The notes beneath the pieces were generated by a model that did not search any database, was not told the DNA's origin, and saw nothing but the letters and a program-made list of their open reading frames with translations. A stretch of DNA of 18,165 nucleotides. It comes from Spirogloea muscicola (lineage: Eukaryota > Streptophyta > Zygnematophyceae > Spirogloeales > Spirogloeaceae). The DNA is taken from positions 705,341 to 723,505 of the forward strand of contig WELB01000027.1 in assembly GCA_009602725.1 (NCBI GenBank). The letters run 5' to 3'. Positions 9,058-18,165 of this stretch are shown here, in pieces; within the stretch, counting starts at the first letter, position 1; each line of letters opens with the position of its first letter. The translations under genes and the position numbers were made by a program.

Positions 9058-12000
9058 CCGCTGTCCCTCAGCTCTTGTTCCATGGCTGCCGTCACCGGCA
9101 GCTGAATCGAGTGCCGGCGGCCGCCAACTGTGCAGCGTGCGTACGGCGCGATCCCCGACGACAGCCCCTTCGTGCTCGTCCGCGAGGACGAGGTCGCCGT
9201 CAAGCCCTTTGCCGGTAGGCGCCACCCCGCAGCCGTACCTCTTCGCATCAGTGTATTACCTAGGGCCGGCTGGCCGGCTGGCAGGGCATGGATGCACCGG
9301 CGGCAAGTGATGGAAGTGGCTGTGCCAGAGAAGCCGTTTGATGACCGCCACGGCAACGCCTTCGCGCAGATATACGCCAGGACGAATCGTACGAGGACTT
9401 TTACCGTACATACCAGGGCATCAAGAAGCTGCCGCCGCCCGTCGAGGCGCTGCCGCTCTTCACCGACTCCCCGTACGACTCGCCCAAGGCCGGCGGCGGC
9501 GGCGCGGCGGCGGCGCTGCACCATCACCACCACCATGGGCACCACTTCGCGCCCTTCTTCGTCGACACCGGTGGCGGCGAGAACGGGGAGGATGAGCAGC
9601 AGCACCGGCAGCCGCCGTCCGGGCAGCCGCAGCGGCAGCACCCGCCGCCGCCGCTGCCGCTGCCGCAGGAGCAGCCGGGTCGGCAGCAGCAGCGCCGCGA
9701 GGACCTCTCGTCGGCGTTCCAGAAGCTGGGGTTCACGGAGGCGGCGCCATCGCCCCGCGCCAAGGGGGCCGGTGGCAGCGGCGGCGGTGGCCGCGGTGGC
9801 GCTAACGGTGCTGGCGGCCTGGGCGGCAGCAGTGGGGGCCTGGCGCGGTCCGCCAGCTTGGACCGGTCGGCCGGCGGCAGCGGCGGCGGCAGCGGGTACC
9901 AGAGCGACGGCAATGTCGGCGGCGGCACGTCAACAGTGCGCGACCACCTTTTCGCACCAATGCCGATGTACCGGCTGCCGGTCACCACCGGCACAGGCCT
10001 GGAAGGCCACCTCGGCCGCACGGCCTCCGGTGGCCTCGACCTCTTCACCAAGCGGCCCCTTCCCGGCGTGGACACGCTGGTCGGCGGCGGCGGCGGCGGC
10101 GGCGTTTTTGGCGGCCTGGGCGGCCTCCGGGGCTCGCCGGACGAGGACGTGGCCGGTAGTCGCGGTGCACAGTCTCTCGACCAGCTGCTGCTGCGCCGCA
10201 GCAACTCGGCCCTTGAGCTGTACAGCGGGCGCAGCAACGGCGGCAGCGTCGCTGAGGACCTCGGTGGGGGCCCCACCGCCAACCTAATGGCCCTGCCGGC
10301 GGTGGCACCTCCAGGCGGTCGCGCGGGCGGCGGCCTCTCCCAGGGCCTCGGCCCTGGCGGCGGCGACTTCTATGCCGGCGCCGGCGGCCAGGTGCCACTT
10401 CCCCAGAGCTGCGAGCTGAGCGCAATGGCAGCCAGTGCATGTAAGTTAGCCTCAGCAGACTTCGCAATCTGCACAACTCACTGCCACAGCCCCTTGTCGC
10501 TTGCCTTGCAGGCCTCCCCGCTGGACTTTGATGTCACGGCGTACCTGCAAGTGCAGCAGCAGGTGCAAGGCTCTACTGCCAAGCAGCCCTGCCCCTTGTC
10601 TTTGTAGGTCCCAGGTTCAATTCTGCGGACTGCTACATGTGGGCATGTGGACTGCAAAGCATTCACGATTACTTCATTGCCTAAATGTCAAGTAGAGAGC
10701 TGCAGCGCTGCACTCGGGTGGGCCAGTCTTGGCGATGCAAATGCTACTCTTTTCCTTGTCTACGCTGAAGCTGCAGTGCGCAAGGCTGAAGCTGAGCAGC
10801 CGGTCAGCTGCCCATATTAGCCATTGACACGTTCTGTGGATTGCGGCCTGCATGGGGTTTTGCAGCAGCTGCAGCAGCGGGCACAGCAGGTGGCAGCGTT
10901 GCAGCTGCAGGCGCAGCGGCTGCAAGCGGCGCAGCTGGCGATGGAGGAGGAGCGCGTCAGACACCGCCAGCAGCAGGCTCTCCTCCAAGCGCAGCAGCAG
11001 CAGCTGCGCATGCTCTACGGCTGTATTCCAGTAAGTGTCAGCACTGTCGTCTGCTGTAGTTTTCTATCTTTCTGCTTTGACATGGTGGTGACATGGTGGA
11101 GATTGTGTTTCATTTTGCTGCTCGATTTCATAATTGATTAAAAGTGATAAATAGGTCTGGAAGATTGTCCATCACTTGCTGCTTAGATGTGCATCTTTCT
11201 TTGTGGGTCAACGGAAATTAACATTGACGGTGTGCTTGGCTCTGCAGAACCAGGCTTCAAGCTACCTAAGCGGCGCGCCAGCCGGCCAACAGCATGTCGG
11301 CAGTGCATTCAAGCCGCCAGCGTTGGACCTGCCGAGGCCTGGCCAGGGTGGCCACGAGCGGTCTCGGAGCCCGACGCTGCGCCAGCCGGAGTGGATGGGC
11401 GGCACCTCAACGTCCGACCCTGCCGCTGGCCGCATCTGCAAGTATTTTGCTCAGGTGAGCATCCTGAGTGAGGCACTCACTGTAGATAATGCAGCATGGA
11501 TTTCTTGTACGTACCTACACCAGTCACAATAGTTTGTAGCTGCTCATTAGTTCTAGCATAATCATGAGCCGTTGTGTTTGGGTGGCATACGGTGTGTCTG
11601 TAACATAGCCTACAGGCGTAACTTAGACCCTAGATTATAGGGATGTTTTGGTACGTATGTATATCGAAGAAATCCACTTGCTGTATTCATCCCGGCTATC
11701 TGGAGTTTGCCAGCGTGGGTCCTTGGAGACGCCGGCTGACATTGTGAATGTTTTTCCTTCCTTTATGTGTGTATGGAGCAGCAGGGCTTCTGCTCGCGAG
11801 GTAACATGTGCCCGTACGTGCACGCGCCGCCCGCCAGCACTCGCGTCGACCAGCAGCAGCAGCAGCGGCAGAAGGCCAGCGGCAGCGGGAAGGACGGGAG
11901 CCGGCGGCCGCCGCACCAGCCCGGCGCGGAGCGCTACTCCTCGCGGCGAGGCGGGGCTCCTTCGAGCCTGTCATTGCAACCGTCCGATTGCAACGAGCGC

Positions 12001-14862
12001 CGCCAGCAGCACCGCAAGGGCGGCGGCAGCGATGGGGCCGCCAACGGGGACGGCCGTGCCCACGGTGGGGACCTTCATGGCATGGGGACCGGCGGCAGCT
12101 TTGACGCAGACGACTTCGAGAGGGTCCATGGTCTGCCACCAGGGACCTCACTGCAAGCCAAGTATGCGTCGCTGGATGAAGTGGAGGGCCGCATCTACGC
12201 CATCGCCAAGGATCAGCACGGCTGCCGGTCTGCTCATACAGACTTATTGAGCATCAACACCAGTCTGCATACTTTCACCTATACTATCGTACTTGTGTGA
12301 CACATCACGTGCATTGAAGTCCTTCCTGATTTATGTATGGTTAGTGTCTGCAGCTTCAATTTGAGGATTTTGCATTCAAGTTTGAGAGGAAATTGATTCT
12401 TGCTTCTAACTTAGAATACCCTGCTCAATTCATCCCCCAACCAAGTTCTTGCCAGCGCGTTTTGCAAGCTGCAGACTGTGTGGAGCCATCATTGCTGATG
12501 TTGAGGGATTATAGTAAGCATGCTGAGAGAGAAGTCTGAAGATTAGGCCCAAGGGACTGGGGGAGGTGTCAGAGAAAGCACTTGGGGTAAGTCAGCACTT
12601 TGGTCGAGCATTTGTGCTCATTTTGCTTCCTGTGACGTTGCTTTGCTCAGGTTTCTGCAGAAGCAATTTGATGAGGGCGGACTTGAGGATGTGTCGAGGA
12701 TCTATGGCGAGATTCGCGGCCACCTGCAGGAGCTCATGGTGGACCCATTTGGCAACTACCTCGTCCAGAAGTTGCTGGAGGTGTGCACGGACACGCAACG
12801 GCTGGACATCCTCATGCGCGTCACGCCGCACAACGTGCTCATCAGCATCTCCCTCAACCTTCACGGGTAAGCTCAAAGGCGGTGCGTGAGCTTGCATACC
12901 TGTTGTTCGTGGTTATGGATGGGGCTTCCGGTGCTACATGATGGGGCTTTGGACTAGGAGTAGTGAGAGGTCTGCTGAAGACGCCACAGGTGACCATGGG
13001 ATTCCACGAGATTTCACGCTGTGCCTTCATTTTCGCTGGTGCTCGAGCATACCATGTGTGGCTGACAACTCTGTCACATAATTTTCTGTGTCCACTTTGA
13101 TTTCCATCATCAGTCTCGAACTAAGTAACACGATTAACATCTCTTGGTACTCTGTACTAAGTGAACTGGTAATGAATCTCTTAATATATGCAGCATGCCA
13201 GGTCACATTGCGCACTGAATTTCCTTCGAAGTTTCCCCCCCCTCGGGGGTGACTGCGTAATGGCATGCAGGACTCGTGCGGTACAGAAGCTGATCGAGAC
13301 ACTACGGGGCCCGAAGCAGGTGGGCATGGTCATCGCTGCACTGCAGCCGGGTGTCGTGGCCCTCATCAAGGACCTCAATGGCAACCACGTCATCCAACGC
13401 TGCCTCCAACGCCTTTCTCCAGACGATTCTCAAGTGCGCCTCTAAAACTTGAATGAGGGCGAAAAACTGTCACAGGGGCCACACCACCCAGTTGCTCACA
13501 GAGTGGAGACGTCTTCTATGATGTCTGATGCAAAACGCAATGGTCGTGGCAGAGCTCCTGCTGCTTTTTACCATTCACACTGTTTAGCAGACAATGAGAG
13601 AGCAGACTGTTGCCTGGATGGTGGGATTGACTATGAAGTGGTGTCTAGGTGACAAACTGGGGCTCTGACACGTCCTGGCTATCTCTTGTGCTGCTCGTTT
13701 GCCAGTTTATATTCGACGCAGCGGCGGCCAACTGTGTGGAGATTGCCACGCACCGGCATGGCTGCTGCGTCTTGCAGCGCTGCATCGACTTTGCTCTCGG
13801 GCCCCAGCGGCAACGGCTCGTTGCAGAGATTGCTGCCAACGCCCTCGTCCTCTCTCAGGACCCCTTTGGGTGAGCCTCCACACAGTTGCTCACTCAACCC
13901 GACATTTTTGTTTGGAGACTAGGTAGCCCTGCTACTAATACTCCTTGCAACTCTTGTCAACCTGTGAAATAATTACATCTCATAGCACCAGTGGCCTGTA
14001 GCATTTGAAAACGTGCAACGTGGCCTACTAAGATCGACGTCAGTGGCCAGTTACTTGAAGGCAGGCATTGGTGTTTTGAGCTGACTCGAGACGCCAACCA
14101 GTATGTATAGCGGCTATGGCAACTGAAGAGCCCTCTTGTTCTGTGCTGCAGCAATTATGTTGTGCAGTATATATTGGACCTTAATTTGCCATGGGTGGCA
14201 AGCGATGTCATGGCGCGCCTGGAGGGCAACTACCCGTACCTGTCGCAGCAGAAGTTCTCAAGCAACGTGGTGGAGAAGTGCCTGAAGCTAGCGGCAGGCG
14301 ACGAGGCGCGCAGCCGCATCGTGCGCGAGCTCACGCAGTCGCCGCGCCTGGGCCAGCTCCTGCAGGACCCTTACGCCAACTATGTCGTGCAGTCTGCACT
14401 CACTCTCTCCAAGGTACGGTTGTCCATGGCCGCTAAGAGACCTTGCTTTCTTGAGTTTTCCACACTGCTTCTGACCAGGCTCTTCAACTTGAGTCAGCTG
14501 ACTGTACCATGATGATGGCAGCTCTGGATTGCATGGTGGTTGCTGACTCGTAGTGGTTGTTCACCCTGCATCTCTTGCCATCACAATCACGGCAGCAGCA
14601 GAGAGCCAGCTGATTATGTTGTAATTGTGATCAAGCGTGGCTCTTTGGCTGCAAATTTCTTTTGAAGCTATTGCGCATGCGGAGGTTCGCCCAGCAACAA
14701 AGACGTGCTTAATATTGGACCTTAACTTTAGAGACCAAGTTGTCTCTGCAGGGCTCGCTGCATGCGGCGCTGGTTGAGGCAATCCGGCCGCACATCCCGG
14801 CACTGCGGAGCAGCCCTTACGGCAAGCGCATCCTCTCGCGGACCAACCTCAAGCAGAAGTGA
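8570..14862 (+). CDS. PUF (Pumilio) RNA-binding protein with N-terminal CCCH zinc finger, 5' end unresolved
   Basis: Exons: about 8570/8702-8866, 9136-9214, 9370-10391 (or through to 10562), 10512-10562, 10866-11030, 11248-11454, 11782-12227, 12651-12866, 13271-13433, 13706-13869, 14152-14413, 14752-14862 (stop TGA). The N-terminal half is low complexity: an 11-Ala GCG run, the acidic EELEQLLGEIPRATS motif, a His run, Gly- and Gln-rich segments. A CCCH finger (ICKYFAQ then QGFCSRGNMCPYVH, C-x8-C-x5-C-x3-H) is split by the intron 11455-11781. Eight PUF repeats follow, with cores DQHGCRFLQ, DPFGNYLVQ, NLHGTRAVQ, DLNGNHVIQ, HRHGCCVLQ, DPFGNYVVQ, QKFSSNVVE and DPYANYVVQ, then a C-terminal cap (SSPYGKRILSRTN). 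PUF proteins bind 3' UTRs and repress or destabilise mRNA; by the known side-chain code these repeats predict UGUAUAUA-like targets. The repeats resemble plant APUM7-12. No in-frame ATG was found before the first exon. Confidence 0.92.
8747..8779 (+). repeat. (GCG)11 trinucleotide run, poly-Ala in the PUF protein
   Basis: Eleven consecutive GCG codons read as polyalanine in the PUF frame, immediately before EGEGDEELEQLLGEIP. Runs like this are slippage-prone, so length differences between reads or strains would be expected. The reverse strand is an artefactual poly-Arg/Pro frame. Confidence 0.9.
8867..9135 (+). other. PUF intron between the first two recognised exons
   Basis: Donor GTTTGC after GAGCTCCAG and acceptor TGTGCAG before CGTGCGTAC are both phase 0; the joined product reads HLEELQ then RAYGAIPDDSPFV. 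The intron is very GC-rich, with GCC runs near 9003-9060, and open in several frames, so it is less certain than the later introns. Confidence 0.6.
10441..10511 (+). other. Candidate retained intron / exitron in the PUF gene
   Basis: The 71 bases run from a perfect GTAAGT donor to a pyrimidine-rich TTGCCTTGCAG acceptor and are less GC-rich than the flanks, so they look like an intron. Removing them shifts the frame and meets a stop after five further codons, whereas retaining them keeps one open frame into ASPLDFDVTAYL. An alternative donor at 10392 removes 120 bases and keeps the frame. Confidence 0.5.
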
Positions 14863-16219
14863 CCGATAGCCAGTAGCCCCGGAGTCTGACTTAATTCTGT
14901 GCATTATTACCAATGTCTTGCGCATGGCCCCACCTTGCGAGAGGCACCTCTACCTGATACTTCCACTCACGTCTTGGGAGGCTGCACGGAGGAGCGCACA
15001 GCAAGTGAAGGAGCTTATCTCTGCCCTCCACGCGTCGACACCGTCGTTCTCCTCTCTCCATCTTGTAGCACCCATGTATTACGGCTGCTGCCATGTCTCA
15101 CGCTGGGGAGCCAAGAGAGGCCAGCCATGGCAGCTTGTAGCAGGAAGGCCCTCAATGGCAGCTTGTAGTCTGTTGTGCAATGCTCGCTCTCTGCCCTGCC
15201 CCCTGTACTCCATGCACTGCTTCTTTCCCTGGCGGAGGCCGCCCGTGTCTTCCACAGCCAGCGGGCGCTGTTGAGCTTGTTGTACTCTTTTTCGTCGGCC
15301 CCTTCTCTCCCGCAGCGTGTGCTGCGCCCGGTCCATTGACTCGGACAGCCACTCGCTCCTGTTCAACCATTTCTCGTGAATACTGATTGACTCTCGATAG
15401 ACGAAATTGCACTGCCCCTTATGGCTGCACATGTGTACTCAGTTTACCAGTAGCCACACAGTGCTCGGCTTTCTGCTGGCCCCACCATGTCCTCGCCTCC
15501 TGGCTATTGGTGTGCTGTAGCCTGCACCCTTCGGGCTGGCCTCACAGCCCAATTGCCTTACATTGGAAGATCTATTTCTGTCTAGTAGCTAGCATCCATC
15601 AGGCGCTTAGCTCCGCAGGGCAGCATCACTGTACGAAGTCTTGGTGTTGGGCTCTAGTGCTTCCGAGTGCTGTGCATAGACACGCTCATGAAGTGGCGGC
15701 GTCTTGTGTTGGCAACGTTACCGGCTTTGCAGTCAAGGTTGGAAGCCTTTATCTAATCTATACCTATGCAACGAACTGGCTCATATCCAGGGCATCTACC
15801 TCAAATGGCACTGAATTAAAGTTTGCAAAGAATCTGGCGGCCCATGCTACTCAGCAATGGTTGTTTGGGGCACTTGGACATTTGCGCCCTCGCTGTGCAA
15901 GAACATGCGAGTACAGCCTGAGTCCTGATCATATCAGGATGTGCGCCTGCTGCAGGATGCTGCTGCCGCGGTATTACTGAAATACTGGTTGACAATAGTC
16001 AACTTCAAAATCTGGGCAGCTCAACTATTTGTGCAAGTCTGAGCTATATACAATGGCCAGCTATTTCAGCCTTAGCTGAAGGTCTCAGCTTGTGAAAGGG
16101 CTGCAAGCGGTGTGGCCAAGCAGCGGCAATTAAAACAAGTTGGACTTAGCAACTTAGTATTGGGTTGATGGGCCTACTTCAATATTCCTTGTCTTGGCCG
16201 CCACCATGCCACTATTTCT
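14863..16219. other. Convergent 3' UTR / intergenic region, no gene seen
   Basis: This 1.36-kb stretch holds the 3' UTRs of the plus-strand PUF gene and the minus-strand golgin gene. ATGGCAGCTTGTAG is repeated at 15127 and 15155. A 197-codon plus-strand frame (15387-15980) is Cys- and His-rich without a recognisable motif and is probably chance. TATATACA at 16045-16052 is noted as a possible PUF target on the minus strand. Confidence 0.6.
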
Positions 16220-18028
16220 TCAGACTTGGCGGCCTTTGAGTGCGCGCTGGGCGGCAGCCCATGACAGGATGGCAAAGGCGGCAAGGTGCAATGCGAGCAC
16301 ATAACCCGCCGCCAGCGATCGCAGCAGCGCGCTGCGTTGCAGGCGCTCGCCTGCCGCTCGGCTCAGTGCGTCCGCACGCCACGCCGCGCCTGCAACGATC
16401 GCGCCGGCACCCGCCCCTCGCTGTCTCGAGGCACAATGCACGAAGGACGTGGCGGCGGGTCAGCTGGTGCTTGAGTGCCGGCGGCCATGGCCAGACAGAG
16501 GGAGCGAGCTCTCAAGAAAGACAAGAACGTAAATGACACAAGTAAAGGTAGCCCTCAAGGACTGATGATACACTGTGAGTACATCGAGAAAGGTTGTGAA
16601 TTATTTGAGAGTGCAAAGTTACATAATATCGAACGCTTGGCAGACGCAAAATTGGACCTGGCGGCCAACTGATCGGCCATCTTCGAGGAGGCTAAGGAGC
16701 GCCCCGTGGCTGCCGTTGGCTGCTGGCCGCCGGTTGCGCTGCAAGCCCAATGCGCCGCTCGGCCCCAATCAGCACAAACCATACTGCCGTGGTGCAGGGC
16801 TTGGCACATTCTTGAGCGCAGTCGTGGCAAGCTTACGGCAAGGTCCGTATGATCGCTGTCGGCCCCGGCCTGCAGCGTGCGCCGTGCTTCTGCCGCGACG
16901 CTCAGCCGGTGCTGCAGCACTGCTCGCTCGCTCGCCAGCGCCTCGGCCTGGGCCTGCACCACGCCCTGGGACGGCATCAAGTCAGGGTGTAGGGACTAGG
17001 GTTTAGGATTGGGGTAAGGGTTTAGGTTTAAGGGTCAAGGTATAAGGTTCAGTGTTAAATCCCTGGACCCTAAAAGCCTCAAGATGGCGTCAAGAGGAGG
17101 TGTGCAAGGTCGGGCTCGGCGTGGTTGCTGCCATGAAGCTGCCACTCGCCGCCAAGCTTACCTTAAGCACCTACACACTGCAATTTCGGCCCTAACCTGA
17201 TGCAAGGTGGTCAATGTACATGTTATCAACACTGCCTGTCTAATTGCTGCTTTTGAATTGTGAAGCCCTCCACCATCAAGACTTCATCTGGTCCTCACCA
17301 GGACTCCTTTACTATCGGCCCTTAATCTCCTGTTAAAAAACTAGACCTGTCACTAGACCTGACCTTTCTCATTAATAAAGCAACTCTATATTATCATGTT
17401 TTCAACCTAAACATTTGAGTCACAATCCTCCCCCTTCAACCCCTGTCTACAAGCTCAGCGTATCCATTCAAAAGAATCAATTACTGAACTTGGCATCTGA
17501 TCCTTGGCTGCTGACCACGTGCCCTCTGACCGTGAGCCCCTCACCAGCCTGGAGTCTTACAAGCAACCTAAGCCCTTGCTCAAAGTTCTATATGCAAGAA
17601 CTTTACTCCTTGTCTGGACATACTAACCGAATCCACTAAACTCGGACCAATGATCATGACGGAATTCCTTCTAGTCCTGCAAGAACCTTCACTGCCTTGA
17701 GGTCACACAGACTGAAATCACTCGACCTCGAGCAATGACCATGATGGGAATCGTTATCAACCCTGGCCATTTGAACATGGTTTGACATGAACCGCAAGCC
17801 CCTATTTCTTCAACCCCAGAATTCCCAAACCCCCAAAACCTAAATCCTAAACCCTTTTGGGGGCGGCAAGGGCACCTGCTTGGCAACGAGGTGGTCAGCG
17901 AGCTCGCGGAGGCGCTGCTCCAGGTCGGCCGTGCGCCGTGCCGCCGAGGGCCAGCGCGCCGCCGCCTGCCGCATGGCGGCCAGCTCGGCAGCCAACGCCG
18001 CGCCGTGCGCCTCGCGCTCGGCCAGCTC
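16220..18028 (-). CDS. Golgin-84-like Golgi coiled-coil protein, 5' partial (C-terminal part)
   Basis: Four minus-strand exons join in phase 0: 18028-17876 (51 codons), 16953-16837 (39), 16738-16658 (27) and 16420-16220 (66 plus stop). The first two join as LEQRLRELADHLVAKQ then AQAEALASERAVLQHRLS, matching the golgin-84 segment where a RELTDLLYYKQ-type stretch is followed by a QLE-x-MASEK-type stretch. Heptad-like, Glu/Arg/Ala-rich sequence indicates a coiled coil. The last exon has a basic RLQRSALLRS stretch followed by one hydrophobic segment, YVLALHLAAFAILSWAAA, near the C-terminus: the tail anchor typical of golgin-84 and CASP. Golgin-84 proteins tether vesicles at the cis-Golgi. The large N-terminal part lies beyond the contig end. 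The third exon and exact start of the fourth are less certain; CASP or another tail-anchored golgin is the alternative. Confidence 0.72.
16986..17050. repeat. Degenerate telomere-like tract, TTTAGGG orientation
   Basis: Imperfect TTTAGGG units (AGGGTTTAGG, AAGGGTTTAGG and GGGGTAAGGG variants) lie about 33 bases from golgin exon 16953-16837. In the golgin transcript they read as CCCTAAAC upstream of the acceptor. Confidence 0.92.
17824..17863. repeat. Degenerate telomere-like tract, CCCTAAA orientation
   Basis: CCCAAACCCCC, CCTAAATCCTAAACCC and similar units lie in the orientation opposite to the tract at 16986-17050. The tract ends about 12 bases from the last recognised golgin exon. Confidence 0.9.
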
Positions 18029-18042
18029 AGATCGGAAGAGCG
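18029..18042 (+). other. Illumina adapter start (sequencing artefact)
   Basis: AGATCGGAAGAGCG matches the first 14 bases of the standard Illumina TruSeq adapter read-through sequence. It interrupts the golgin coding frame and is followed by an A-only run, so it marks the end of real genomic sequence. Confidence 0.97.

Positions 18043-18165
<123 letters not shown>

Larger units (their letters stand above)
16954..17875 (-). mobile_element. Golgin intron bounded by inverted telomere-like repeats (possible introner/MITE-like element)
   Basis: This 922-base intron is nearly filled by a segment with a TTTAGGG-type tract at 16986-17050 and a CCCTAAA-type tract at 17824-17863, so the ends are inverted relative to each other; AGGGTTTAGGATT is shared by the left tract and the reverse complement of the right one. 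In the transcript the G-rich arm lies about 12 bases after the donor and the C-rich arm precedes the acceptor. No transposase is present. The element call is inference; the inverted arms are directly visible. Confidence 0.4.

Noticed and set aside
8385-9641. 418-codon open frame on the minus strand
   Set aside because: Most of it is antisense to GC-rich PUF exons and introns and is an Arg/Ala/Pro/Ser low-complexity shadow. Only the 8507-8720 part has independent protein texture and is reported as a finding.
10605-10640. B-box-like GGTTCAATTC on the plus strand
   Set aside because: No cloverleaf can be built around it; it lies in the PUF intron 10563-10865.
15387-15980. 197-codon plus-strand open frame
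   Set aside because: It has no recognisable motif, an unusually Cys/His/Trp-rich composition, codon use unlike the exons here, and a position in converging 3' UTRs.

Overview
This is one end of an assembled contig from a nuclear genome. The organism is most likely a green alga (Chlorophyta or a close relative). The reasons are: intron-dense genes with GC-rich exons and less GC-rich introns; a plastid-envelope RETICULATA-related gene, a family of green plants and algae; a PUF gene whose repeats resemble the plant APUM7-12 group; and degenerate tracts of the plant/algal telomere motif TTTAGGG. I cannot name the species.

Layout. (1) 1-2880, plus strand: the 3' part of a RETICULATA-related (RER) membrane protein gene, eight exons, cut by the contig end. 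(2) 2881-5588: about 2.7 kb with no convincing gene, holding a 72-bp tandem duplication, a pyrimidine tract and an AT-richer island with broken reading frames. (3) 5589-8262, minus strand: a six-exon ROK-family kinase closely resembling polyphosphate glucokinase, with its start unresolved at an ambiguous base (N, 8263). (4) 8263-8569: two opposed telomere-like arms between the divergent gene heads. (5) about 8570-14862, plus strand: a PUF (Pumilio) RNA-binding protein of about 12 exons that also carries a CCCH zinc finger; its 5' end is unresolved. (6) 14863-16219: convergent intergenic or 3' UTR sequence. (7) 16220-18028, minus strand: the 3' part of a golgin-84-like coiled-coil protein with a C-terminal membrane anchor, in four exons. 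(8) 18029-18165: not genomic; it is an Illumina adapter start followed by 123 A.

The genes do not form a pathway. RER and the kinase converge, the kinase and PUF diverge, and PUF and golgin converge, as expected for ordinary eukaryotic neighbours. I joined exons by reading-frame phase, splice dinucleotides and similarity to remembered families; no transcript evidence was available. The best leads are: the golgin intron whose two ends carry inverted telomere-like repeats (introner-like or MITE-like), the CCCH zinc finger fused to a PUF domain, a splice-phase conflict in the PUF gene that may be an exitron, and the adapter contamination at the contig end.
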